A DNA stretch of 19,285 bases from an uncultured Collinsella sp. (GCA_938023705.1 CALJDJ010000010.1:1-19285); one strand, 5' to 3'; counted from the first letter of the stretch, positions 1-6,760 are shown. Made by a program: numbers and translations. Notes: generated by a model from the sequence alone, not told the origin.

Positions 1-352
1 AAGGAGAGCACTTAATGTGCCCTCCGTCTTGCGCAGGACTGTAGAGCAGGGACCTTAATATATTTCTCCGGCCCTCCGCCGTGCTCGGGAGCCATCCACG
101 CACTTTACCTGCGTAAACAATGTGAGTGAAATATGAATCTCGATGGATACGCCCGCAGCCGTGTATACTAAACAGCTGTGTGAAACCAGGGGAGTATTCT
201 GGCTGGACAAAATGCCTGCTTAATAGGGTTGTCAGGTAGTCCGGGCGAAATACAAGGCTGGGGAGCACGTCGTGTAAGTAGTGGTCCTCTAGGGGCGTAC
301 GCTCGGTGGTGTACGCATTGTCCCAAGACCACGCGAGAGTTGGGATCATATC
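1..352 (+). promoter_or_regulatory. Long structured leader upstream of rplC
   Basis: No protein gene is recognisable in these 352 nt; in particular rpsJ, which normally precedes rplC, is absent. A nested hairpin lies just before the rplC ribosome binding site: GTGGTC (281-286) pairs with GACCAC (327-332), and inside it GCGTAC (295-300) pairs with GTACGC (311-316). A 24-nt element at 145-168 recurs before rplB. TATACT at 164-169 could be a -10 box, but I see no good -35. The most likely role is a transcribed leader that regulates the ribosomal protein operon, perhaps by protein feedback; that role is inference. Confidence 0.5.
145..168 (+). repeat. Leader element shared with rplB, copy 1
   Basis: This 24-nt element matches 2010-2033 at 21 of 24 positions. 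The core is ATACG, then an 8-nt loop (CCCGCAGC), then CGTGT, followed by ATAC. In the other copy ATACG becomes ACACG while CGTGT is unchanged, so pairing is kept (a T-G wobble versus C-G). This argues for an RNA hairpin rather than a plain DNA site, although the GTGTATAC end could also be part of a promoter. Confidence 0.5.
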
Positions 353-973
353 TTGATCAGCATGATTCTCGGCCGCAAGATTGGCATGACCCAGGTTTGG
401 GACGAGGACGATAACGTCGTTCCCGTCACGGTCATCCAGGCTGGCCCCTGCGCTGTCTCGCAGGTTAAAACTCAGGCAACCGACGGCTATGACGCCGTCC
501 AGATCGGTTTCGGCGACATCAAGGCCAAGAACGTGAACAAGCCCATGGCTGGTCACTTCGCCAAGGCTGGCGTCGAGCCTGTCCGCTTCCTTCGTGAGGT
601 CCGCGTCGAGAACGGCGAGGAGCACAAGGTCGGCGAGGTCGTCACCGTCGCTGATTTCGCTGATGTCGAGAAGGTCGACGTCATCGGTACCTCCAAGGGT
701 AAGGGCTTCCAGGGTCGCATCAAGCGCTGGGGTCAGCGCCGCGGTCCTATGACGCATGGTTCTCACTTCCAGCGTCACCCCGGTTCTATCGGTCAGTGCG
801 CCTATCCTGCGCGCGTCCTCAAGGGCGTCAAGATGGCCGGTCACATGGGTAACGAGCGCGTTACCGTCAAGAACCTTTCCGTTGTCCGCATCGATGCCGA
901 GCAGAACCTCATCTTGGTCAAGGGCGCTGTCCCGGGTGCCAAGAATGGTCTCGTCGCCATCCGTATGGCCTAA
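353..973 (+). CDS. rplC: 50S ribosomal protein L3
   Basis: L3 is one of the first proteins to bind 23S rRNA and helps organise the peptidyl-transferase region. The protein opens with MILGRKIGMTQVWDED and carries the conserved central stretch MTHGSHFQRHPGSIGQ, which includes the family's methylated glutamine region. Length (203-206 aa) is normal. Two starts are possible: TTG at 353, with GGGA at 342-345 spaced 7 nt away, or ATG at 362, which matches the usual N-terminus but lies 16 nt from that site. I report the TTG because of the spacing; the ATG is nearly as likely. It is first in the visible block and is followed after 46 nt by rplD. Confidence 0.95.
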   Translation: MISMILGRKIGMTQVWDEDDNVVPVTVIQAGPCAVSQVKTQATDGYDAVQIGFGDIKAKNVNKPMAGHFAKAGVEPVRFLREVRVENGEEHKVGEVVTVADFADVEKVDVIGTSKGKGFQGRIKRWGQRRGPMTHGSHFQRHPGSIGQCAYPARVLKGVKMAGHMGNERVTVKNLSVVRIDAEQNLILVKGAVPGAKNGLVAIRMA

Positions 974-1019
974 GGGCCCAGCCCATTTAGCCCAGCGTCA
1001 TACCAAGGAGAACACTTAA

Positions 1020-1646
1020 ATGGCAAAGTTTGAAGTAAAGAACAGCGAGGGCAAGAAGGTCGCCGAGGCCGAGCTCGCCGCTGAGGTGTACGGCATCGAG
1101 CCGAACATCCACGTTATGCACCACATCGTCAAGTGCCAGATGGCCTCTTGGCGTCAGGGCACCCAGTCCGCTAAGGGCCGCTCTGAGGTTTCCGGTGGCG
1201 GCAAGAAGCCTTGGCGTCAGAAGGGCACCGGCCGTGCCCGCCAGGGTTCCATCCGTGCTGCCCAGTGGCGTCACGGTGGCGTTGTCTTCGCCCCCAAGCC
1301 CCGTTCCTACGCTAAGCGTATGAACAACAAGGAGGTCAAGCTGGCTATGCGCTCCGCGCTGTCCGCCAAGCTGGCCGATGGCGAGCTCGTGCTCGTCGAC
1401 GACTACGGCTTCGAGAAGCCTTCCACCAAGGCTGCCGTTGCCATGCTCAAGGCTCTTGGCCTTGAGGGCAAGCGTCTGACCATCATCGTTCGCGATGAGG
1501 ACGTCAACGCCTACCTGTCGTTCCGCAATATTCCCAAGACGTTCATCATCACCGCTGACGAGGCCAACACCTACGATCTCGTCAACAACAACGCTGTGCT
1601 GATGCCCGCCGACATCGCCGCTCACTTCGGGGAGGTGCTTGCATAA
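1020..1646 (+). CDS. rplD: 50S ribosomal protein L4
   Basis: L4 binds 23S rRNA and lines the nascent-peptide exit tunnel. The extended loop is recognisable from GGGKKPWRQKGTGRARQGS and the following HGGVVFAPKPRSY. Length is 208 aa, as expected. The ATG has a strong ribosome binding site (AAGGAG, 8 nt spacing or so). Its stop TAA abuts the ATG of rplW (TAAATG), so the two are probably translationally coupled. In enterobacteria L4 also represses the S10 operon; the structured leader upstream of rplC would be a natural target for similar feedback here, but nothing in the sequence proves it. Confidence 0.97.
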   Translation: MAKFEVKNSEGKKVAEAELAAEVYGIEPNIHVMHHIVKCQMASWRQGTQSAKGRSEVSGGGKKPWRQKGTGRARQGSIRAAQWRHGGVVFAPKPRSYAKRMNNKEVKLAMRSALSAKLADGELVLVDDYGFEKPSTKAAVAMLKALGLEGKRLTIIVRDEDVNAYLSFRNIPKTFIITADEANTYDLVNNNAVLMPADIAAHFGEVLA

Positions 1647-1934
1647 ATGACCGCCCACGAGATCATCATCCGTCCGATCGTGTCCGAGCGTTCCTTCTCC
1701 GGCATGGAGCAGAACAAGTACACGTTCGAGGTCGCCAAGGATGCTAACAAGTATCAGATCAAGGACGCTGTCGAGGAGATCTTCGGCGTCAAGGTCGTTC
1801 GCGTGAACACCTTGACGGTCAAGCCCAAGACCAAGCGCGTGCGCTATGTCGCCGGCAAGACCCGTTCTTGGAAGAAGGCCATCGTCACGCTGGCCGAGGG
1901 CGACACCATCGAGGTCTTTGGCAACCAGGCCTAA
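1647..1934 (+). CDS. rplW: 50S ribosomal protein L23
   Basis: L23 sits at the exit of the ribosomal tunnel and is the docking site for trigger factor and the signal recognition particle. The 95-aa protein has the usual start MTAHEIIIRPIVSERS and the basic loop VKPKTKRVRYVAGKTRSWKK, both typical for the family. The start codon follows the rplD stop directly. It is the last gene of the first block: a 179-nt structured spacer separates it from rplB instead of the few bases usual between these two genes. Confidence 0.97.
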   Translation: MTAHEIIIRPIVSERSFSGMEQNKYTFEVAKDANKYQIKDAVEEIFGVKVVRVNTLTVKPKTKRVRYVAGKTRSWKKAIVTLAEGDTIEVFGNQA

Positions 1935-2113
1935 GACTCGCTGCTGTTGAGTGAGCTCATGCCTCCCAAATAGGGGAGGCGAGAGCTCAAGGTTTCGGGC
2001 GTATAAAATGGACACGCCCGGAACCGTGTATACGTCCGGTGTCATCGCACCCGAGGCAGAACCTCGAATCCCTGTCTGCGATGGCTAACGGATTCCTATT
2101 GAAAGGGATTGTA
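1935..2113 (+). promoter_or_regulatory. Structured leader between rplW and rplB
   Basis: This 179-nt spacer is full of stems. GAGCTC (1953-1958) and GCCTCCC (1961-1967) pair with GGGAGGC (1974-1980) and GAGCTC (1983-1988); no T-run follows, so it is not a standard terminator. CGGGCGT (1996-2002) pairs with ACGCCCG (2014-2020), overlapping the element shared with the rplC leader. Next to the start, GAATCC (2066-2071) can pair with GGATTC (2090-2095), while the overlapping AATCCC can instead pair with GGGATT (2105-2110), which covers the rplB ribosome binding site. TATAAA at 2002-2007 could be a -10 box without a clear -35. A leader with its own control is likely. Confidence 0.5.
2010..2033 (+). 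repeat. Leader element shared with rplC, copy 2
   Basis: Second copy of the 24-nt element at 145-168, matching at 21 of 24 positions. Here the stem is ACACG and CGTGT around the 8-nt loop CCCGGAAC, again followed by ATAC. The flanking GGAC and GTCC (2034-2037) could extend the structure. It lies about 80 nt before the rplB start, whereas copy 1 lies about 190 nt before rplC. Confidence 0.5.
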
Positions 2114-2944
2114 ATGGCTGTAAAGCACCTTAAGCCGACCTCCGCTGGTAGGCGTTGGCAGACGATCTCCGATTTCTCTGAGATCACCTGCACCAAGCCC
2201 GAGAAGTCTCTTCTCGAGCCCCTGCCCAAGAAGGCCGGTCGTAACAACAACGGCCGCATCACCACCCGCCACCAGGGCGGCGGCGTGAAGCGTCGTTACC
2301 GCGTGATCGACTTCAAGCGCAACAAGGACGGCGTGCCCGCCAAGGTTGCCACGATCGAGTACGATCCGAACCGTTCCGCTCGCATCGCTCTGCTGCACTA
2401 CGCTGACGGTGAGAAGCGCTACATCTTGGCCCCCAAGGGCCTCGAGGTCGGTCAGACCATCATGTCCGGTTCTGACGCCGACATCAAGCCGGGCAACGCT
2501 CTGCCCCTCGCCGACATCCCCGTCGGTACGCTCATCCACGCCGTTGAGTTCCAGCCGGGCAAGGGCGCCGCTATCGCCCGTTCCGCCGGTAACTCCTGCC
2601 AGCTGATGGGTAAGGAGGGCAAGTACGCCATCGTCCGTATGCCTTCCTCCGAGATGCGTCGCATCCTCGTTACCTGCCGCGCCACCGTCGGTGAGGTCGG
2701 CAACGCCGATCACGCCAACATCGTCATCGGCAAGGCCGGCCGTAAGCGTCACATGAACGTGCGCCCGACCGTCCGCGGTACCGTCATGAACCCTGTCGAC
2801 CACCCGCACGGCGGTGGCGAGGGCAAGAACCACACCTCTGGTCGTCCCTCTGTTACCCCCTGGGGTAAGCCGACGAAGGGCCTTCGTACGCGCAAGAAGA
2901 AGAAGGTCTCGAACCAGCACATCATTCGTCGCCGTAAGAAGTAA
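2114..2944 (+). CDS. rplB: 50S ribosomal protein L2
   Basis: L2 binds domain IV of 23S rRNA and is needed for subunit joining and peptidyl transfer. The start MAVKHLKPTSAGRR is characteristic, and the conserved C-terminal segment MNPVDHPHGGGEG holds the histidine implicated in activity. At 276 aa the length is standard. I chose ATG 2114 because AAAGGG precedes it by a good distance and the N-terminus then matches the family; the frame is open back to a GTG at 2039, but that 25-residue extension resembles nothing in L2. It begins the second block, rplB to rpsQ. Confidence 0.97.
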   Translation: MAVKHLKPTSAGRRWQTISDFSEITCTKPEKSLLEPLPKKAGRNNNGRITTRHQGGGVKRRYRVIDFKRNKDGVPAKVATIEYDPNRSARIALLHYADGEKRYILAPKGLEVGQTIMSGSDADIKPGNALPLADIPVGTLIHAVEFQPGKGAAIARSAGNSCQLMGKEGKYAIVRMPSSEMRRILVTCRATVGEVGNADHANIVIGKAGRKRHMNVRPTVRGTVMNPVDHPHGGGEGKNHTSGRPSVTPWGKPTKGLRTRKKKKVSNQHIIRRRKK

Positions 2945-2976
2945 TTTCGGATACCGAGTTTTAGGAGAAAGCACTT

Positions 2977-3237
2977 ATGAGCAGAAGTCTCAAAAAGGGC
3001 CCGTTCGTGGAGACTCGCCTTCTCTCGCGTATCACCGCGATGAACGAGGCTGGCAAGAAGGACGTCGTGAAGACCTGGTCCCGCGCGTCCACCATCTTCC
3101 CCGAGATGGTTGGTCACACCATCGCCGTCCACGACGGCCGCAAGCATGTGCCCGTGTATGTTACCGAGTCCATGGTTGGTCACAAGCTCGGCGAGTTCGC
3201 GCCGACTCGTACGTTCCGTGGCCACAAGGCCAAATAG
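2977..3237 (+). CDS. rpsS: 30S ribosomal protein S19
   Basis: S19 sits in the head of the small subunit with S13 and contacts tRNA and the large subunit. The 86-aa protein begins MSRSLKKGPFVE and contains the family pattern VGHTIAVHDGRKHVPVYV and KLGEFAPTRTFRGH. The ribosome binding site TAGGAGAAAGCACTT before the ATG is clear. It lies 32 nt after rplB and 14 nt before rplV. Confidence 0.97.
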   Translation: MSRSLKKGPFVETRLLSRITAMNEAGKKDVVKTWSRASTIFPEMVGHTIAVHDGRKHVPVYVTESMVGHKLGEFAPTRTFRGHKAK

Positions 3238-3251
3238 GGGGTTAACCGTAA

Positions 3252-3623
3252 ATGGCAACTAAGTCTATTGAAACTGAGGCCACCGAGGTTCGCGCCGTCG
3301 CTAAGTACGTGCGTGTTTCCCCCAGCAAGGCCCGCCTGGTGGTCGATCTGATCCGCCGCAAGCCTGTCGCTCAGGCCTTCGACATCCTCCACTTCTGCGA
3401 CCGCGCCGTCGCCGTGGATGTCGAGAAGGTTCTCCGTTCCGCCGTTGCGAACGCCGAGAACAACAACGGTCTGCGTGCCGACAACCTGGTTGTCGCCGCT
3501 GCCTATGTTGACGAGGGTCCGACGCTTAAGCGCATCCGTCCCCGCGCCAAGGGTTCCGCTTCTCGCATTCTGAAGCGTACTTCCCACATCACCGTCGTCG
3601 TTGCTCCTCGAAAGGAGGCGTAA
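3252..3623 (+). CDS. rplV: 50S ribosomal protein L22
   Basis: L22 reaches through the large subunit and forms part of the exit tunnel with its long hairpin. The signature regions are AKYVRVSPSKARLVVDLIR near the N-terminus and the C-terminal hairpin RIRPRAKGSASRILKRTSH. At 123 aa it is slightly longer than the roughly 110 aa of enterobacterial L22, from a short N-terminal extension (MATKSIETEATEV). The next gene, rpsC, starts 6 nt after its stop, and the rpsC ribosome binding site (AAAGGAGG) lies inside the end of rplV. Confidence 0.97.
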   Translation: MATKSIETEATEVRAVAKYVRVSPSKARLVVDLIRRKPVAQAFDILHFCDRAVAVDVEKVLRSAVANAENNNGLRADNLVVAAAYVDEGPTLKRIRPRAKGSASRILKRTSHITVVVAPRKEA

Positions 3624-3629
3624 AGCTGT

Positions 3630-4340
3630 ATGGGTCAGAAAGTCTACCCCACCGGCTTCCGTCTTGGCATCACCGAGAACTGGCGCTCCCGCTGGTTCGC
3701 AGAGAAGGATTACGCTAAGACCCTCGGTAACGATCTCGAGATCCGCAAGTACCTCGAGAAGCGTCTTTCCCGCGCAGCTGTCTCCCGCGTCGAGATCGAG
3801 CGCGCTGGCGACAAGGTGAAGGTCATCATCCTCACCGCTCGCCCCGGCGTTGTCATCGGTAAGAAGGGTGCCGAGATCGATACCCTCCGCACCGAGCTCG
3901 AGAAGGTCGCTGGCGTCTCCAAGGGTCAGCTCTCCGTCGACGTTGTCGAGATCAAGCGCCCCGAGCTCGACGCCAACCTCGTTGCTCAGTCCATCGCCGA
4001 GCAGCTCGAGGGCCGCGTTGCCTTCCGTCGCGCTATGCGCAAGGCTGTCCAGTCCGCCCGCAAGGCCGGCGCTAAGGGCATCCGTATCCAGTGCTCCGGT
4101 CGTCTCGGCGGCGCCGAGATGGGCCGTCGTGAGTGGTACCGTGAGGGTCGCGTGCCTCTGCACACCCTCCGCGCCAAGATCGACTATGGCACGGCTGTCG
4201 CCAGCACCACCATGGGCGCTTGCGGCGTGAAGGTCTGGATCTACCTGGGCGAGAAGCTCCCGGGCCAGCCCGTTCCCAACCCTGCACTCGAGGGCTCTTC
4301 CCGTCCTCGTCGTCGTAACTCCGAGAGGAGGGGTCAGTAG
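3630..4340 (+). CDS. rpsC: 30S ribosomal protein S3
   Basis: S3 forms part of the mRNA entry channel and its helicase activity. It starts MGQKVYPTGFRLGI. A type II KH domain carries GVVIGKKG at residues 73-80, and the C-terminal domain has the GRLGGAEMGRREWYREGRVP signature around residues 155-175. The total of 236 aa is normal; the last 20 residues are a basic, disordered-looking tail. The stop TAG (4338-4340) overlaps the GTG start of rplP by one base, indicating translational coupling. Confidence 0.97.
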   Translation: MGQKVYPTGFRLGITENWRSRWFAEKDYAKTLGNDLEIRKYLEKRLSRAAVSRVEIERAGDKVKVIILTARPGVVIGKKGAEIDTLRTELEKVAGVSKGQLSVDVVEIKRPELDANLVAQSIAEQLEGRVAFRRAMRKAVQSARKAGAKGIRIQCSGRLGGAEMGRREWYREGRVPLHTLRAKIDYGTAVASTTMGACGVKVWIYLGEKLPGQPVPNPALEGSSRPRRRNSERRGQ

Positions 4341-4843
4341 TGCTTGCCCCTAAGCGTATTCTTCACCGCAAGGTGCAGCGTGGCTCCATGAAGGGCCAGG
4401 CCAAGGGTAATACCGAGCTGCATTTCGGCGAGTTTGGTATCCAGGCTCTCGAGGCCCATTGGATCACCAACCGTCAGATCGAGGCCGCTCGTATTGCCAT
4501 GACCCGCTACATGAAGCGTGGCGGTCGTGTCTACATCACGATCTTCCCCGATAAGCCCATCACCAAGAAGCCTGCCGAGACTCGCATGGGTTCTGGTAAG
4601 GGTAACCCCGAGGAGTGGGTGGCCGTCGTCAAGCCCGGCCGCATCATGTTCGAGGTCAAGGGCGTGCCCGAGGAGGTCGCTCGCGAGGCTCTGCGTCTTG
4701 CACAGCACAAGCTTCCCATCAAGACCAAGATTGTTGCTGCCAAGAACGCTGAGCAGCGCATCGAGAAGGAGATGGCTGAGGAGGCCGCTCTCGAGGCCAA
4801 GTGGGCTGCTGAGGACGCCGCCGCCGCCAAGGAGGAGAACTAA
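4340..4843 (+). CDS. rplP: 50S ribosomal protein L16 with extended C-terminus
   Basis: L16 organises the A-site side of the large subunit. The core (residues 1 to about 132) is canonical, with KRGGRVYITIFPDKPITKKP and ETRMGSGKGNPEEWVAVVKP. The start is GTG, overlapping the rpsC stop by one base, with a GGAGG site inside the rpsC end. Bacterial L16 is usually 135-140 aa; this one is 167 aa because of a tail of about 35 residues rich in Ala, Glu and Lys, ending AAAAKEEN, likely helical and acidic. Its stop overlaps the rpmC start by one base (TAATG). What the tail does is unknown. Confidence 0.96.
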   Translation: MLAPKRILHRKVQRGSMKGQAKGNTELHFGEFGIQALEAHWITNRQIEAARIAMTRYMKRGGRVYITIFPDKPITKKPAETRMGSGKGNPEEWVAVVKPGRIMFEVKGVPEEVAREALRLAQHKLPIKTKIVAAKNAEQRIEKEMAEEAALEAKWAAEDAAAAKEEN

Positions 4844-5058
4844 TGAAGCCCGCAGAGATTCGTGAGCTCTCGGACGCTCAGCTCGTTGAGAAGCTGAAGG
4901 AAATGCGCGCCGAGCTCTTTAACCTTCGTTTCCAGATGGCCACCAGCCAGCTGGACAACACCGCTCGCGTCAACACCGTGAAGAAGGACATCGCTCGCGT
5001 CCTCACGGAGCAGCGCGCCCGCGAGATCGCAGCGGAGAAGTCCGCTGTCGCCGAGTAG
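4843..5058 (+). CDS. rpmC: 50S ribosomal protein L29
   Basis: L29 lies next to L23 at the tunnel exit. The 71-aa, mostly helical protein has the typical start MKPAEIRELSDAQL and the motif ELFNLRFQMATSQLDNTARV followed by VKKDIARVLTE. Its ATG overlaps the rplP stop by one base, so translation is probably coupled. A short tail (EIAAEKSAVAE) follows the usual end of the family. The rpsQ gene follows after 16 nt. Confidence 0.96.
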   Translation: MKPAEIRELSDAQLVEKLKEMRAELFNLRFQMATSQLDNTARVNTVKKDIARVLTEQRAREIAAEKSAVAE

Positions 5059-5074
5059 GACCTAAGGAGAGAAC

Positions 5075-5335
5075 ATGACTGATTCGCGTAACTCGCGTAA
5101 GGTCCGTACGGGTGTCGTTACCTCCGTCTCCGGTGCCAAGACCATTGTTGTCACCATCACCGAGCGCAAGCGTCACCCCAAGTACGGCAAGATGATGACC
5201 AGCTCCAAGAAGCTGCACGCTCACGACGAGGAGTGCACGGCTGGCGTGGGCGACACCGTCCGCGTTATGGAGACCCGTCCTATGTCCAAGATGAAGCGTT
5301 GGCGCCTCATCGAGGTCGTCGAGCGCGCTAAATAA
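5075..5335 (+). CDS. rpsQ: 30S ribosomal protein S17
   Basis: S17 is a primary 16S rRNA-binding protein with an OB fold. The 86-aa protein has KVRTGVVTSVSGAKTIVV, then RHPKYGKMMTSSKKLHAHDE and GDTVRVMETRPMSKMKRWRL, all typical. A clear AAGGAGAGAAC site precedes the ATG. It is the last gene of the second block; a 118-nt structured spacer separates it from rplN. Confidence 0.97.
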   Translation: MTDSRNSRKVRTGVVTSVSGAKTIVVTITERKRHPKYGKMMTSSKKLHAHDEECTAGVGDTVRVMETRPMSKMKRWRLIEVVERAK

Positions 5336-5453
5336 GCAGTCGCTCTTACGACTTGTACGTTTCCGAAGATGTGCGTATGCCTGGCTTGCATACCACGGGC
5401 CGTATAAAGGCTGCGCACCTCTCTTCGGTTCTTAGTTCGGAGGAACATCTACC
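5336..5453 (+). promoter_or_regulatory. Structured leader between rpsQ and rplN
   Basis: The 118-nt spacer folds into a long stem: CCGAAGA (5363-5369) pairs with TCTTCGG (5422-5428), and inside it GTGCG (5371-5375) pairs with CGCAC (5414-5418). An inner hairpin GTATGC/GCATAC (5375-5380 and 5388-5393) has a 7-nt loop. The ribosome binding site CGGAGG follows at about 5438-5443. A TATAAA at 5403-5408 could also be a -10 box without an obvious -35. It is probably a leader or processing site that gives rplN and rplX separate control. Confidence 0.5.
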
Positions 5454-5822
5454 ATGATTCAGATGCAAACCATGCTGAACGTCGCCGACAACTCCGGCGC
5501 TCGCAAGATTCGCTGCATCAAGGTGCTTGGCGGTTCCAAGCGTCGTTATGCAGGCATCGGCGATGTGTTCATCGGTGCTGTCCAGGAGGCTACCCCTGGC
5601 GCCAACGTCAAGAAGAAGGACGTTGTCCGTTGCGTCGTCGTTCGCACCGTTAAGGAGATCCGCCGCAAGGATGGCTCCTACATTCGCTTTGATGAGAACG
5701 CCTGCGTTGTCATCAACAACGATGGTTCGCCCGTCGGCACCCGTATCTTCGGGCCCGTCGCTCGCGAGCTTCGTGACAAGAAGTACATGAAGATCGTCTC
5801 GCTCGCTCCCGAGACCCTGTAG
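5454..5822 (+). CDS. rplN: 50S ribosomal protein L14
   Basis: L14 lies at the subunit interface and forms bridges to 16S rRNA. The 122-aa protein starts MIQMQTMLNVADNSGARKI and contains the family motif FDENACVVINNDGSPVGTRI followed by GPVARELRD. Length is exactly typical. A strong CGGAGG site precedes the ATG. It opens the third block and is followed after 13 nt by rplX. Confidence 0.98.
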   Translation: MIQMQTMLNVADNSGARKIRCIKVLGGSKRRYAGIGDVFIGAVQEATPGANVKKKDVVRCVVVRTVKEIRRKDGSYIRFDENACVVINNDGSPVGTRIFGPVARELRDKKYMKIVSLAPETL

Positions 5823-5835
5823 TTAGGGGAGATAT

Positions 5836-6141
5836 ATGTATATCAAGAAGGGCGATAAGGTCCAGGTTCTCTCTGGTAAGGATCGCGGCAAGCAGGGCGT
5901 TGTCCTGCGTGCTCTCCCCGCCGAGAACAAGGTCGTTGTCGAGGGCGTTTCGGTCGTCAAGAAGGCCGTCAAGCCCAACGCTGCCAACCAGCAGGGTGGT
6001 ATCGTTTCGCAGGAGGCTCCCATCGATGCCTCCAACGTCAATCTCGTTTGCCCCGAGTGCGGTAAGGTTACCCGCGTCGGTCACGAGAAGGACGGCAAGA
6101 ACAAGCTGCGCGTCTGCAAGAAGTGCGGCCACAAGTTCTAA
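5836..6141 (+). CDS. rplX: 50S ribosomal protein L24
   Basis: L24 is an assembly initiator that binds the 5' end of 23S rRNA. The KOW motif is visible at the start (KKGDKVQVLSGKDRGKQGVV), and the C-terminal half ends in a zinc-ribbon-like pair of CxxC motifs (C72/C75 and C94/C97), present in many bacterial L24 proteins. At 101 aa it is complete. In most bacteria rplE follows within a few bases; here a strong terminator begins 27 nt after the stop, so this is the last gene of the transcript. Confidence 0.97.
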   Translation: MYIKKGDKVQVLSGKDRGKQGVVLRALPAENKVVVEGVSVVKKAVKPNAANQQGGIVSQEAPIDASNVNLVCPECGKVTRVGHEKDGKNKLRVCKKCGHKF

Positions 6142-6168
6142 GCTGCCCGCAACAGTTAAGTTGCTAGC

Positions 6169-6203
6169 AAAGGCCCGGATGCCACGGCACCCGGGCCTTT
6201 TTC
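6169..6203 (+). terminator. Intrinsic terminator after rplX
   Basis: AAAGGCCCGG (6169-6178) pairs perfectly with CCGGGCCTTT (6191-6200), and the apex TGCC/GGCA can pair as well. TTTTT (6198-6202) ends the element. The stem is symmetrical, so it could also work from the other side. It closes the ribosomal transcript between rplX and where rplE would be expected. Confidence 0.9.
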
Positions 6204-6332
6204 TATCCCCACTCGATGGCTTCGGTTCTGCCGTCCCGTCATTCCGGTTGCATCCAGTTTTCGGTGCCGTCTCGAATCGAGTGCCGCCAGGTGATACCCT
6301 GTCGCGTTTCGTCGGCTTCGGGGACAAAAGTC

Positions 6333-6389
6333 GGGACAACTCCAAAAACTATTTTCGAACTCAGGGCTTTGAGTTTTTGTTTTTGTCCC
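6333..6389. repeat. Large two-part inverted repeat
   Basis: GGGACAA (6333-6339) pairs with TTGTCCC (6383-6389), and inside it AAAAACT (6344-6350) pairs with AGTTTTT (6372-6378). A competing inner hairpin is AACTC/GAGTT. The GGGACA ends resemble the loop sequence of hairpins elsewhere in the window. The role is unknown. Confidence 0.5.
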
Positions 6390-6760
6390 AAAGGGCGCGG
6401 CGGGATGCCTTTGGAGGCTCGATAGCGCCGAAAACGCCCGTTTTGAAACTTAAATGCCTTTTCGCGTGCAAGCCGCCAGCTGCAATAGGAAGTGAATCAA
6501 CGCAGGTGGCTTTCAAGCAGTTTGCAAAACTGCAGGTCGCAGGTCTTCATTGCCAGTAGGAGAAATGAGTAGTCTCAGGTGGCTTGCCCATGAGTTGACG
6601 AACGGGATTTGAGATTACGCTGACGTCCGGAAACGCTTCGAGCACGGCGTTACGTTTTTGGGGTTTGGGCGTAGCCCCTGCACCCGCGAGCGCGGGCCTT
6701 AAGCCCGCCGAGAGGGTGACGCGTCGAAAACGAAGGGGAAAGAGAGAAGGGGCCGTCCCT

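Noticed and set aside
229..414. Small plus-strand frame overlapping the rplC start
   Set aside because: Its product looks random and it overlaps both the leader hairpin and rplC.
987..2045. Long minus-strand frame opposite rplD and rplW
   Set aside because: It mirrors strongly coding ribosomal genes in GC-rich DNA and has a low-complexity Leu/Gly/Asp/Val composition typical of antisense shadows. The same holds for 2096-2974, 3180-4163, 10279-11976, 12872-14431 and 14298-15233 on the minus strand.
2039..2113. GTG start extending rplB by 25 residues
   Set aside because: The extension does not resemble L2, lacks a good ribosome binding site and covers the leader hairpins; ATG 2114 has AAAGGG and the family N-terminus.
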